From assembly GCA_030430165.1 (NCBI GenBank), contig JAUIGL010000014.1, positions 26,692-90,691 of the forward strand: a stretch of 64,000 nucleotides of DNA, read 5' to 3'. Within the stretch, counting starts at the first letter, position 1. Each line of letters begins with the position of its first letter. The notes below the pieces were generated by a model, which was not told the origin of the DNA, did no database searches, and was given only the letters and a program-made list of their open reading frames with translations. Of this stretch, positions 33,772-43,141 are shown piece by piece. The stretch is from a bacterium. Its GTDB lineage: Bacteria > Desulfobacterota > Binatia > HRBIN30 > CADEER01. Position numbers and translations under genes: made by a program.

Positions 33772-34341
33772 TCACAGGCAATCCTTCAGCTTTTCCTGTA
33801 GCGCCTTGCGAGCGTAGTGCAGGCGGCTCATGACGGTACCTTTGGGGCACTGCATTACGGCGCTGATTTCGTCGTACGACAACCCTTCGACTTCGCGTAA
33901 AACTATTACGGCTTTCTGATCGGGGGTCAACTCGTCGATCGCCTCGCGAATCCGCCCGCCGAGCTCGCGCGACCGCGCCTGCTGGTAGGGATCGCTCAGC
34001 CGCTGCGAGGGAAGATCCGCCTCGAGATCCTCGCCGCCGCCCGGCCGGTCCTCGAGCGCCACCGTGCCGCGTCGCTGATCGCGACGCTTCCGGTCGATCG
34101 CCAGATTTACGACTATTCTGTACAGCCACGTGTAAAAACTGGACTCGCCTTTGAAGCGGTCCAGGCTCCCATATGCCTTGACGAATGCCTCCTGGGTGAC
34201 CTCGAGGGCATCGTCCTGGTTGTGCAGCATCCCGACCGCCACGGCCAGGATCTTGCGCTGGTATCGTTCGACAAGCTCGCGAAAGGCATCTTTGTTCCCT
34301 CGACGACTCTCCCGAATGAGCTCTCGGTCACTACGCTCCAC
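33772..34341 (-). CDS. rpoE: ECF sigma-70 factor (RpoE-like)
   Basis: 189 residues. Region 2 is LVERYQRKILAVAVGMLHNQDDALEVTQEAFVKAYGSLDRFKGESSFYTWLYRIVVNLAID; region 4 is LTPDQKAVIVLREVEGLSYDEISAVMQCPKGTVMSRLHYARKAL. Length and both regions match group 4 RpoE-type sigma factors. First gene of an operon with an anti-sigma factor and two accessory envelope proteins. I see no confident -35/-10 of its own type upstream. Confidence 0.9.
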   Translation of the reverse strand: MERSDRELIRESRRGNKDAFRELVERYQRKILAVAVGMLHNQDDALEVTQEAFVKAYGSLDRFKGESSFYTWLYRIVVNLAIDRKRRDQRRGTVALEDRPGGGEDLEADLPSQRLSDPYQQARSRELGGRIREAIDELTPDQKAVIVLREVEGLSYDEISAVMQCPKGTVMSRLHYARKALQEKLKDCL

Positions 34342-34605
34342 GGATGAGTCCTACTGAGTTCGACGGCTCTCGCGGGCGGATATTCATGCGGAGACCGGTG
34401 GTTTTTTCGGAATTGGGCCGGATTTTCGTGCTCATTGGAGCTTTCCACCTGGGAGCATCCCACCGGGGGGGCCCTTCGGCTGGCCTTCGCCCAATGCCGA
34501 CGCCACCGCAGCCGTCGATCGTGGGCCAAAGCCCCGCGGCGGACCAGGCACCGCCAGCTGCCGCGCATTTTGACTGGCCTGCGCCCGAAACACTACCCGC
34601 CTACC

Positions 34606-37212
34606 TCAGTGGGCCTCCGCCCAACTCGCACCGACGCCGAGATCGACCACCAGCGGCACCGCCAGCTCGACCGCCCCGGTCATCTTGTCCTCGAGAATCG
34701 CGCTGACCTTCTCCTGATCCGCCGCCGCGCTCTCGACCAGGAGCTCGTCGTGGACCTGCAGCACCATGAAGGCGTCGACCCCGCCCTCCGCGAGAGCGCG
34801 GTCGACCTCGACCATCGCGACCTTGATGATGTCGGCTGCCGACCCCTGGATCGGCGTGTTGGTGGCAATCCGCTCGGCCGCCTGGACGACCCCCCGCTGG
34901 CCGCTGGTGAGCTCCGGAACCGGGCGCCGGCGACCGAGGATCGTCGACACGTAGCCGTCGACACGCGCCGCCTCGAGCACCGTGTCCATGAACTCGCGCA
35001 CCTTGGCGTAGCGATCGAAGTAGTTGTCGATGTACTTGCGCGCCTCGGCCATCGAGATGTCGAGATCCCGCGCCAGGCGCTGCGGCCCCATCCCGTACAG
35101 GATCCCGAAGTTGATCACCTTGGCGGCACGCCGCATGTCGGAGCTGACCGTGCCCGGCATGACGTCGAACACCTCGGCGGCGGTGCGGGTATGGATGTCC
35201 TCGCCGTCGACGAACGCCTGGCGCAGCACCGGATCGCCCGACAGATGGGCGAGCACTCGCAGCTCGATCTGCGAGTAGTCGGCGGCGACCAACACCCTGC
35301 CCTCGGGCGCGACGAAGGCCTCGCGCACTCGCTTCCCCTCGTCGCCGCGGATCGGAATGTTCTGCAGATTGGGGTCGCTCGAGCTCAGGCGTCCGGTGGC
35401 GGCGACCGTTTGGTGCAGAGTGGTGTGCAGCCTGCCGGTCTCCGGATTGACCGCTGCCGGCAGCGCGTCGACATAGGTCGACTTCAGCTTCGACAAGGCA
35501 CGGTAGTCGAGGATCTTCGCCGGCAGCGGATGCTCCGCCGACAACCGCGTGAGCACGTCGACGTCGGTGGAATAGCCGGTCTTGCCCTTTTTCACGCCGC
35601 GCGTCGGCAAGCCGAGGTCGTCGAACAGGATCTGGCGGAGCTGCGGCGGCGAGTTGATGTTGAACTCGCGCCCGGCGAGCTCGTGAATCTCGCCCATCAG
35701 CTGGTCGAGGCGACCGGCGAACTCCTCGCTCATGCGCTCGAGGTGCTCGACGTCGAGCGCCATGCCGCGCGACTCGATGCGCGCAAGGACGTCGACCAGC
35801 GGCGTCTCGACGTCATCGAACAGCCCGAGACTGGCGGCATCCTCCATGCGCTGGTGCAGTCGTTGCGCGAGTTGCCCGATCTGCAACACGCCGACGGCGG
35901 TGGCCTCGACCGTATCGCCGAACCCGGGGGCGCTGCTGCCGAGCTGCTCCGCCAGGATCGCGCCGATCTCGTGCGACGAGGTCGGATCGACGACGTACGA
36001 GGCGACCATGACGTCGAACCCTCCCGCCGGCAGCTCGACTCCCGCCGCCGCCAGCCCCTGCCGCACCCGCTTGAGATCGTAGCCGGCGATACGGCGGCTG
36101 GCGGCGGCAAGCGCCGCGGCGATCGCCTTGCGCGTCTTCGCGTCTGCGAGTGGCAACGACAGTACCGTCGACTCTCCCTCGGCAACCAGCAGCGCAGTCG
36201 CCGCGGTGGTGACGAACGGCCCCCGGGGAACGACCGCACCGACGCCGGCAAAGCCCGAACCGCCGAGCGCGCCTTTCAGACGTTTGGCAGCGTCCGCCCC
36301 CGACAGCTCGACGGTATCGGCTTCGGGAGCGGCGCGGTCGACCGCGAGCTGCTCGATCAACGACGTGAACCCGAGATCGGTGAAGATCGTGTCGAGGCGA
36401 TCGCGATCGGGTTCGGCGACCGCCAGGTCGTCGGCGCCGACGTCGAGCTTCACGTTCGCATCGAGCGCGACCAGCTTGCGGCTGAGGCGGGCGTCCTCCG
36501 CACCGTCGCGCAACCGTTCCGCCACCTTCTTGGCGCCGCGGATCTCCATCTGCGGCACCTCCTCCAGATGGGACAGCAGGTCTTCGAGCGAGCCGAAGTG
36601 GGCGATCAAGGCGGTCGCCGTCTTCGCGCCGACGCCTTTGACGCCGGGGATGTTGTCGACCGAATCGCCCATCAGGGCCATGACGTCGGCGACCGCCTCG
36701 GGGCCGACCCCGAACTTCTCGCGCACTGCAGCATCGTCGATCCAGCGATCGCGCATGGTGTCCCACAGCTTCACCCGCGGTCCTACCAGCTGCATCAGGT
36801 CCTTGTCGCCAGTGACCACCACCACGTCGTGGGTATCGGCGCTGCGCTCGACCAGGGTGGCGATGACGTCGTCGGCCTCGACCCCGGGCTCGGTGATCTT
36901 GCACAGCCGAAAACCGTCGACGATGTCGTGGATCATCGGAATTTGCGACTTGAGATCGTCCGGCGCCGGCGGGCGATTCGCCTTGTAGTCCGAGTACATC
37001 TCGTCGCGGAACGTCTTGCCCGGAGCATCGAACACCACCGCGAGATACTCGGGGCTGACCTCGTTGAACAGCTTCAGCAGCATCGTCGTGAAGCCGTACG
37101 CCGCCTGGGTCGGCACGCCGCGCGGACTGGTCAACGGCGGTAGCGCGTGGAACGCCCGGTAAATGTAGGAGCTACCGTCGATCAGGTAGAGAAGCGGTCG
37201 GTCACCGGGCAT
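34606..37212 (-). CDS. polA: DNA polymerase I
   Basis: 868 residues. N-terminal 5'-3' flap nuclease: YLIDGSSYIYRAFHALPP, VFDAPGKTFRDEMYSDYKANR, VVVTGDKDLMQLV and GDSVDNIPGVKGVG. The C-terminal polymerase has DYSQIELRVLAHLSGD (motif A), RRAAKVINFGILYGMG (motif B) and LQVHDELLVE (motif C). The middle 3'-5' exonuclease-type domain has lost its catalytic acidic residues: no DxE motif, and the YxxxD motif is absent. It is thus probably proofreading-deficient, as in Taq. Single gene, unlinked to its neighbours. Confidence 0.95.
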   Translation of the reverse strand: MPGDRPLLYLIDGSSYIYRAFHALPPLTSPRGVPTQAAYGFTTMLLKLFNEVSPEYLAVVFDAPGKTFRDEMYSDYKANRPPAPDDLKSQIPMIHDIVDGFRLCKITEPGVEADDVIATLVERSADTHDVVVVTGDKDLMQLVGPRVKLWDTMRDRWIDDAAVREKFGVGPEAVADVMALMGDSVDNIPGVKGVGAKTATALIAHFGSLEDLLSHLEEVPQMEIRGAKKVAERLRDGAEDARLSRKLVALDANVKLDVGADDLAVAEPDRDRLDTIFTDLGFTSLIEQLAVDRAAPEADTVELSGADAAKRLKGALGGSGFAGVGAVVPRGPFVTTAATALLVAEGESTVLSLPLADAKTRKAIAAALAAASRRIAGYDLKRVRQGLAAAGVELPAGGFDVMVASYVVDPTSSHEIGAILAEQLGSSAPGFGDTVEATAVGVLQIGQLAQRLHQRMEDAASLGLFDDVETPLVDVLARIESRGMALDVEHLERMSEEFAGRLDQLMGEIHELAGREFNINSPPQLRQILFDDLGLPTRGVKKGKTGYSTDVDVLTRLSAEHPLPAKILDYRALSKLKSTYVDALPAAVNPETGRLHTTLHQTVAATGRLSSSDPNLQNIPIRGDEGKRVREAFVAPEGRVLVAADYSQIELRVLAHLSGDPVLRQAFVDGEDIHTRTAAEVFDVMPGTVSSDMRRAAKVINFGILYGMGPQRLARDLDISMAEARKYIDNYFDRYAKVREFMDTVLEAARVDGYVSTILGRRRPVPELTSGQRGVVQAAERIATNTPIQGSAADIIKVAMVEVDRALAEGGVDAFMVLQVHDELLVESAAADQEKVSAILEDKMTGAVELAVPLVVDLGVGASWAEAH

Positions 37213-37264
37213 TTGCGATGACGGAAGCTACCAAAACGACCTTGCGCCAGCAAACGTCGAGCGA

Positions 37265-37524
37265 AGTAGTGGGTCAGTTTGAAACTCGGAGAGCGTCCGA
37301 AGCGTTTCGACCGCGATCAAGACGTTGGAACGCTCCGAAGATATACTGGTGGGGCTTCGCCCCCATTCGAGGGGCCCTCATCCTGCCCTTCTCCCACAGG
37401 GAGAAGGGAACTCAGATGCCTCTCCCTGTGGGAGAGGTCGGCCGCAGGCCGGGTGAGGGACCCTCGGATGACCGAGCGCAGCGAGGCTCAGTATAGTTCC
37501 CGACGTCCAAACTGACCCACCACC
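37265..37524. mobile_element. MITE-like element, copy 1, with 8-bp target duplication
   Basis: A 260-bp insertion bounded by imperfect 18-bp inverted repeats: AGTAGTGGGTCAGTTTGA on the left and the complement of GGTGGTGGGTCAGTTTGG on the right. It is flanked by the 8-bp direct repeat TCGAGCGA at 37257-37264 and 37525-37532. The interior has CTCTCCC...GGGAGAGG-type hairpins but no gene. It fills most of the 400-bp gap between polA and the ABC transporter operon. Confidence 0.75.
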
Positions 37525-37612
37525 TCGAGCGAGCGTCCCTTGACAACCGCGGCGACCGGTCTTAAACCGCTGGTCGCCTTGTTCGGTTCGAGGCCAGTCC
37601 GCCTTCAGAAAC

Positions 37613-38362
37613 ATGATCGAAGTCGAGAATCTGACAAAGCGCTACGGGGATCTCGTCGCCGTTCGGGACATTTCGTTCGCGGCCGACAAGGGGCAGATCC
37701 TCGGTTTTCTCGGGCCGAACGGCGCCGGGAAGACGACGACCATGCGCATCATCACCGGCTTCCTGCCGGCGACCAGCGGCACCGTGCGGGTCGCCGGGTT
37801 CGACATTTTCGACCAAGCCCAGGAAGTGCGCCGGCGCATCGGCTACCTGCCGGAGAATCCGCCCCTCTACAACGACATGACGGTGTGGTCGTACCTCTCC
37901 TTCGTCGGCCGCATCAAGGGGATCCCGCGCACCGAGCTGCCCGAGGCGACCGAGCGCGCGATCGAGCAGTGCGCGCTGCAGGAGGTCGTCCACCGCGTGC
38001 TCGGCCATCTCTCCAAGGGATTCCGCCAGCGAGTCGGTCTCGCCCAGGCGCTCATCCACAACCCGAGCGTGCTGATCCTCGACGAGCCGACGATCGGCCT
38101 CGACCCGCGCCAGATCATCGACATCCGCGGCCTCATCCGCGACCTGTCGGGTGAGCGCACGGTCATCCTGTCGACCCACATCCTCCCCGAGGTCGCCCAG
38201 CTGTGCGACAAGGTGGTCATCATCAACCAGGGGCGAATCGCGGTCGAGGAGTCGATCGAAACGCTGACCGCCGAGCTCAGCCTCGAAGAGGTCTTCCTCA
38301 AGTACATCTCCAGCGACCAGCCGATGGCCGCCGCGGAAGAGTCCGAGGGAGCACCGGCATGA
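37613..38362 (+). CDS. ABC transporter ATP-binding protein (GldA-like)
   Basis: 249 residues. Walker A GPNGAGKTTT, signature LSKGFRQRVGLAQAL and Walker B VLILDEPTIGLDPRQ are all present, as is the H-loop (STHILPEV). Together with the permease, auxiliary and DUF4340 genes after it, it forms a four-gene export operon of the GldA/F/G type. That type is associated with gliding or outer-membrane processes in Bacteroidetes and myxobacteria. The stop overlaps the next ATG by 4 nt. Confidence 0.9.
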   Translation: MIEVENLTKRYGDLVAVRDISFAADKGQILGFLGPNGAGKTTTMRIITGFLPATSGTVRVAGFDIFDQAQEVRRRIGYLPENPPLYNDMTVWSYLSFVGRIKGIPRTELPEATERAIEQCALQEVVHRVLGHLSKGFRQRVGLAQALIHNPSVLILDEPTIGLDPRQIIDIRGLIRDLSGERTVILSTHILPEVAQLCDKVVIINQGRIAVEESIETLTAELSLEEVFLKYISSDQPMAAAEESEGAPA

Positions 38363-39132
38363 GAAACGTTCTCGCCATCGCCGGCAAGGATCTGCGCTCG
38401 TACTTCACCTCGCCAATCGCCTACGTCGTCCTCACCGGCTTTCTGCTCCTCGCCGGCTGGTTCTTCTTCAATCTGCTGGCCCAGTTCAACCAGCTGCTGA
38501 TGGCGTACATGAGCTTCCGCAATCCGGAAGTGCTCGACAGCATGAACCTCAACGAGTGGGTCATCGCGCCGCTGTTGCACAACCTGGCGGTGGTGCTGGT
38601 GATCCTGGTGCCGATGATCACGATGCGCAGCTTCTCCGAGGAGAAGAAGAGCGGCACCTACGAGCTGCTGATGACGTCGCCGATCACGGTCGGCGAGATC
38701 GTCGCCGGCAAATTCCTCGGCGGCTTCGCCTTCATCTTCGTCATGGTTCTGCTCACCGCGATCTACCCCGCCATCCTTATGGTTTTCGGCGACCCCGAGG
38801 TCGGCATCGCGCTGAGCGGCCTGCTCGGCCTGTTCCTGCTCGGCTCCAGCTTCGTCGCAGTCGGCATCTTCACTTCCTCGCTGACCGACAACCAGATCAT
38901 CGCCGCGGTCAGCTGCCTGGTCACCCTGCTGCTGCTCTACATCATCTCGTGGCCGGCGCAGTCGGCCGGGGACATCCTCGGTCCGTTGCTGCGCTACCTG
39001 TCGCTCACCGAGCACTTCAACGAGCTCGTCAAAGGGGTGATCGACACCCGCGACATCGTCTACTTCCTGAGCGTGATCGCACTGGCCTTGTTCCTCACCT
39101 TGCGATCGGTCGAATCGATGCGCTGGAGGTGA
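38359..39132 (+). CDS. ABC-2 type permease (GldF-like)
   Basis: 257 residues from ATG 38359. About six TM segments: SPIAYVVLTGFLLLAGWFFF, VLVILVPMITM, FAFIFVMVLLTAIYPAILM, GLLGLFLLGSSFVAVGIF, LVTLLLLYIISW and YFLSVIALALFL. It has the EEKKSGTYELLMTSPIT segment characteristic of GldF-type ABC-2 permeases. It would form the membrane channel with the ATPase upstream. Confidence 0.9.
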   Translation: MRNVLAIAGKDLRSYFTSPIAYVVLTGFLLLAGWFFFNLLAQFNQLLMAYMSFRNPEVLDSMNLNEWVIAPLLHNLAVVLVILVPMITMRSFSEEKKSGTYELLMTSPITVGEIVAGKFLGGFAFIFVMVLLTAIYPAILMVFGDPEVGIALSGLLGLFLLGSSFVAVGIFTSSLTDNQIIAAVSCLVTLLLLYIISWPAQSAGDILGPLLRYLSLTEHFNELVKGVIDTRDIVYFLSVIALALFLTLRSVESMRWR

Positions 39133-40688
39133 GCGTGCGGCGCGCGAGCGGATTCTTCGGACTGATTGGCGTAACGCTGCTGCTGTTCGCCCTGGTGATC
39201 CTCGCTTTCACGCGCGGCGCCGGGGCGATCGACGTCGTCGCCATCCTCATTCACCTGATCGGCGGCGCGGCGTGCATCGTCGTCTACCTCAGCAGCGGGC
39301 TCGACAATCTGCGCGACTTCCTCGGCGAGCGCTCGACCCGCTACGGCACCAGCACCATCCTCGCCTCGGTTTTCTTCCTCGGCATTCTCGCCGCGCTCAA
39401 TTTTCTGTCGACGCGCTACAACACCCGCTGGGACACCAGCGAGGGCGGCGCCTACTCGCTGTCAGCGCAGACCAAGGAGATCCTCACCCACCTCGACGGC
39501 GACCTCACCCTGCAAGCCTTCGTCGAGCGCGGCCAGGACCCGATCGTCGAGGACCTGTTGCGGCGCTACGCCGACGTGTCGGACGACGCGAGCTACGCGA
39601 TGATCGACCCCGACAGCCGCCCGGAGCTCGCCGAGCGCTACAACATCCGCCAGTACGGGTCGGTGCGAATCGAGTACGACGGCGAAGCGACGACGGTGGT
39701 CGAGCCGACCGAGGAGAGCCTGACCAACGCGCTGATCAAGCTCACCCGTGACTCCGCGGCGACCGTTTGCACCATCGAGGGGCACGGCGAGCCGCGCTTC
39801 GACGACCGCGAGACCCCTGCCGGACTGGCCCTCGCCGCCGAGGCCATCGAGAACGAGAACTACACACTGGAGTCGGTGCTGTTGCCGAGCGTCCAGGACC
39901 TGCCGGAGAGCTGCCAGGTCGCCATCGTCGCCGGACCGACACGCGCCTTCCTACCGCACGAGATCGAGGCGCTCGACCGCTATCTGCGCCGCGGCGGCGC
40001 GCTGCTCGCCATGCTGCCGCCGCGCCACGGCGCCGAGCTGGCGGGTTTCCTGGCGCAATGGGGCATCGCCGTCGGCGACGACGTCGTCGTCGATCAAGTG
40101 GTTCGCTTGTTCCAGGGCCCCAGCGTCGGCCTCTCGCCTCTGGTCGAGGAGTACCACCCCGAGCACGAGATCACCCGCGACCTGCGCGAGCGCTCGCTAT
40201 TCCCGCTGGTGCGCTCGGTCGGTTCGGTCGACGATCCGTTCGACGGCATCACGGTCACCGAGTTGGTCAGGACCAGCCCATCGAGCTGGGCGGAGACCGA
40301 CGTCGACGGCGTCTTCGAGGCGGAGGTCCCGACCCAGGGCGCCGAGGATCGCGGCGGCCCGATCGCGATCGCCGCGGCGGCGCAGATCGCCCTGAGCCAG
40401 CTCAACAAACCCTCGCAGGGCGAAGCGCGAGTCGTCGTCGTCGGTTCGGTCGAGTTCGCCGACAACCAGAACCTCGAAGGCACCTTCTTCAACCGCGACC
40501 TCTTCCTCAACTCGATCGGCTGGCTCGCCGGCGAGGCGGATCTGTTGTCGATCCGCCCGCGCTCGGTGCGCGCCTCGCGCGTCAACTTCACCCGCGACGA
40601 GGGCACCCTGATCTTCTACCTCTCGGTACTGGTGCTGCCGGAGCTCCTCCTCGGAGTCGGGCTCTACATCTGGTGGCGCCGTAACTGA
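39129..40688 (+). CDS. GldG-like ABC transport auxiliary protein
   Basis: 519 residues from GTG 39129, overlapping the permease stop by 4 nt. Two N-terminal TM helices (LIGVTLLLFALVILAF and VAILIHLIGGAACIVVYL), then a third near residue 78 (ILASVFFLGILAALNFLS). A large soluble domain follows with SAQTKEILTHLDGDLTL, CTIEGHGEPRFDDRE, CQVAIVAGPTRAFLPHEIEAL and YLRRGGALLAML, the GldG/ABC_transp_aux signatures. A C-terminal TM (FYLSVLVLPELLLGVGLYIWW) anchors it. It probably acts in the periplasm with the next gene. Confidence 0.85.
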   Translation: MSVRRASGFFGLIGVTLLLFALVILAFTRGAGAIDVVAILIHLIGGAACIVVYLSSGLDNLRDFLGERSTRYGTSTILASVFFLGILAALNFLSTRYNTRWDTSEGGAYSLSAQTKEILTHLDGDLTLQAFVERGQDPIVEDLLRRYADVSDDASYAMIDPDSRPELAERYNIRQYGSVRIEYDGEATTVVEPTEESLTNALIKLTRDSAATVCTIEGHGEPRFDDRETPAGLALAAEAIENENYTLESVLLPSVQDLPESCQVAIVAGPTRAFLPHEIEALDRYLRRGGALLAMLPPRHGAELAGFLAQWGIAVGDDVVVDQVVRLFQGPSVGLSPLVEEYHPEHEITRDLRERSLFPLVRSVGSVDDPFDGITVTELVRTSPSSWAETDVDGVFEAEVPTQGAEDRGGPIAIAAAAQIALSQLNKPSQGEARVVVVGSVEFADNQNLEGTFFNRDLFLNSIGWLAGEADLLSIRPRSVRASRVNFTRDEGTLIFYLSVLVLPELLLGVGLYIWWRRN

Positions 40689-40701
40689 GCTGCTCGAGCC
40701 G

Positions 40702-42099
40702 ATGCGCCTGCGCAGCACACTCATCCTCGCCGTTCTCTTCGCCGCGCTCGGCGCCTACCTGTACTGGGTCGAGCTGCCGCGCGACCCCGATGCGCCGAGC
40801 GACGAGCCCCTGGTCGCGCTGACCGTCGACGAGGTCGACCGAATCGAGCTCGAGCACCCCGGCCGACGCGTCGTCGTCGAGAGGAAGGACTCGGGCTGGC
40901 ACATGCTCGAGCCGGTCGACGCAGCGGCCGACGAGCGAACCATCTCCAACCTCCTCGACGCGGTAGCGGAAGCTCGCGTCTCGCGCACGCTCGACCCGGG
41001 CCAGGACCTGCCGACCTTCGGTCTCGACGCGCCGTCGGCCAGCATCGCGCTCACCGGCGGTGGCAAACCGCTGGCGGAGATCAAGCTCGGTAAGAATACG
41101 CCGGTCGGCGGGTCGACCTACGTGCTGCGCGACGGGGACGAGCGGATCCACCTGGTCGCGGACACCCTCGACACCCGGCTCGACAAGAAGGCCTCCGACC
41201 TGCGCGACAAGCGGGTGCTGGTCTTCGACGAAGCGGACGCGCGAGCACTGCGGCTGCGCACGGCGGCCGGCGAGATCGTTCTCAGCCGCGACGAGTCCGG
41301 CTGGAGGATCACCGCGCCGCAAGAGCTCCGGGCCGATCAGGCCAAGGTCGGCACCCTACTCTCGTCGCTACACTCGATGCGCGCCAGCGATTTCGTCGAC
41401 GAGACCACCGACCAGCTGCAGCGCTACGGACTCGCCCAGCCGAGATCCACGGTCGTCATCGAAACCACCGAGGGCGAGCCGCTCGAGCTCCGGATCGGCA
41501 GCGAGCGCGACGGCATGCTGCGCGTGCAGACCAATCTCCGCCCCACGGTCTACGCCGTGCCGAGCTGGATCGGCGACGACATTGGGGGGCGCGACCTGGA
41601 GCGCGACCTGCTCCACTTCCGCGACAAGACCGTTGCCCGCTTTGCCGCCGAAGACGCGGCGGCGATCGAGATCGCCGAGGGCGGGCGCGTCACCACGCTG
41701 CAGCAAGCCGACGACGGCTGGCGAGCGAGCGACGACACCGTGGTCGACGGCGACGCCGTCGACGAGTTGCTGAAAACGATCGCCGCCCTCGAAGGATTCG
41801 AGATCGCGACCGCCGCCGCGCAGTCGTTGGCGGAGTACGGACTCGACCCACCGCAGCGAACCATCCTGGTGCGCGACGGCGACGGCGCCGAGCTCGCCGC
41901 GGTCAGCCTCGGCACCCACACCGGCGACGGCGCGGTCGACGAGTACGCGGCGCTGATACCCGGGCAGACGACCGTCTTTCACCTGCGGCCGCAACAGCAC
42001 CAAGCCCTGACGCAATCGATCGCCGCCAGCGAGCCGGGCCCGGACACCGACACGGACCCCGACGAGTCCGCCCTACCGGGCGCGCCCCCCGAGACCTGA
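40702..42099 (+). CDS. DUF4340 domain protein of the ABC operon
   Basis: 465 residues with an N-terminal anchor (STLILAVLFAALGAYLYWVEL) and a repeated beta-rich unit that occurs about three times (VDRIELEHPGRRVVVERKDSGWHM, ALRLRTAAGEIVLSRDESGWRIT, AAIEIAEGGRVTTLQQADDGW). These are DUF4340 repeats, regularly found after GldG genes. It is periplasmic and presumably part of the transporter complex. Function unknown. Confidence 0.85.
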   Translation: MRLRSTLILAVLFAALGAYLYWVELPRDPDAPSDEPLVALTVDEVDRIELEHPGRRVVVERKDSGWHMLEPVDAAADERTISNLLDAVAEARVSRTLDPGQDLPTFGLDAPSASIALTGGGKPLAEIKLGKNTPVGGSTYVLRDGDERIHLVADTLDTRLDKKASDLRDKRVLVFDEADARALRLRTAAGEIVLSRDESGWRITAPQELRADQAKVGTLLSSLHSMRASDFVDETTDQLQRYGLAQPRSTVVIETTEGEPLELRIGSERDGMLRVQTNLRPTVYAVPSWIGDDIGGRDLERDLLHFRDKTVARFAAEDAAAIEIAEGGRVTTLQQADDGWRASDDTVVDGDAVDELLKTIAALEGFEIATAAAQSLAEYGLDPPQRTILVRDGDGAELAAVSLGTHTGDGAVDEYAALIPGQTTVFHLRPQQHQALTQSIAASEPGPDTDTDPDESALPGAPPET

Positions 42100-42106
42100 G
42101 AGCAGC

Positions 42107-42838
42107 TCAGGCGCCGCCGCCGAAGAAACCCGCGGCCGTCGCCAGCTCGAAGACGCGCTCGGCGTTGTCGACCGACACCGTGACGTCCTCGAACGCCGTC
42201 ACCTGGGTCGACTCGAAGACCCAAGTCTCGGCGACCCACACCACGGTGTGCGTCGGAATGTCCTGCAGCACCACGTCGGTGTACTCGAACGCGTCGTAGC
42301 CGTGGAAGCTCGACAGCGGACGATCGCCGCGCCGCTCGGCGAAAGCGGCGGCGGCGGCGCCGGTATCGGCATAGCGGCGGATCGCGACCGTGGCGAAAGC
42401 AACCGGCAGCTCGCAGGTCATCCGGAACGATCCGCTGTCGCCGAGAGCGCTCGAGCTGCAGCCGTAGATCCCCGGACTGGGAATCAGCTCGTCGCCCAGC
42501 GTCTCGAGGAGCTCGAGCTCGGCCGGACCGGGCGTCTCGGTCGGTCGCGGAGTCCGCGTCGAGCTCGGCGTCGCGACCGGGCAGCCGAACAGCGCATGGT
42601 TGACCGCGCGCACCAGCTCGGCGACGGTCACCACACCATCGCCATCGCCGTCGCCCAGGCAGGGCTCGCCGAACACCAGAGCCGCCGAGCTGGCGCATTC
42701 GGCGGACTCGACCGGCAGCGGCGAAGCGCACAGACCAAAGAGAAGTCCCAGCGCGGCGAGCAACCGACCGGCTCGACCGGCCGCAGCCGCCGACGACTCG
42801 GGGGACCCGCCACCGATCCGACTTCGCAATGCTCTCAT
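42107..42838 (-). CDS. Secreted protein with dockerin-like Ca-binding motif
   Basis: 243 residues from ATG 42838 (AGGGGGAG upstream). A signal peptide (GRLLAALGLLFGLCASPLPVESA) is followed by CLGDGDGDGVVTVAELVRAVNHAL, a dockerin/EF-hand-like calcium site, and a threonine/proline-rich linker (TPSSTRTPRPTETPGP). A globular domain of about 120 residues with a CELPVAFATVAIRRY core completes it. The motif plus linker is typical of exported proteins in this lineage. Ligand unknown; no cellulosome genes are near. Confidence 0.75.
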   Translation of the reverse strand: MRALRSRIGGGSPESSAAAAGRAGRLLAALGLLFGLCASPLPVESAECASSAALVFGEPCLGDGDGDGVVTVAELVRAVNHALFGCPVATPSSTRTPRPTETPGPAELELLETLGDELIPSPGIYGCSSSALGDSGSFRMTCELPVAFATVAIRRYADTGAAAAAFAERRGDRPLSSFHGYDAFEYTDVVLQDIPTHTVVWVAETWVFESTQVTAFEDVTVSVDNAERVFELATAAGFFGGGA

Positions 42839-42848
42839 GGCTCCCCCT

Positions 42849-43124
42849 TTAGAACGTACCGCGCCCCCAATACCAAACGGCGGCGCCGGCAATGGCATAG
42901 ACCAAAACCCCCTCGACGATCGAGCAGCCACCGGCGAACAAGGATAGGCCGAGCACCAGGATCGTCGAGAACACCGCCACCACCTTCTCGATCTGCTCCT
43001 CGCGGTCGCGCTCTTCCTGGACGTGCTCGCGAACGTCGGCCCCGCACTGCGGGCATTTTCCGCCCGGGCGGCGCTTCATCTCGACACCGCAGTCGGGACA
43101 GTTGAACTTCTGCGCAATCGGCAT
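42849..43124 (-). CDS. Zinc-ribbon membrane protein
   Basis: 91 residues from ATG 43124. Two CxxC pairs (CPDC, CPQC) at the N-terminus (about residues 9-29) form a zinc ribbon. An acidic/basic helix (VREHVQEERDREEQIEKVV) and two TM helices (VFSTILVLGLSLFAGGC and VEGVLVYAIAGAAVWYW) follow. The topology of a cytosolic zinc ribbon with a C-terminal hairpin is typical of small quality-control or stress proteins. Function unknown. It lies between the dockerin-like gene and sppA. Confidence 0.7.
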   Translation of the reverse strand: MPIAQKFNCPDCGVEMKRRPGGKCPQCGADVREHVQEERDREEQIEKVVAVFSTILVLGLSLFAGGCSIVEGVLVYAIAGAAVWYWGRGTF

Positions 43125-43141
43125 GGCGAAAAGCTCTCTCT

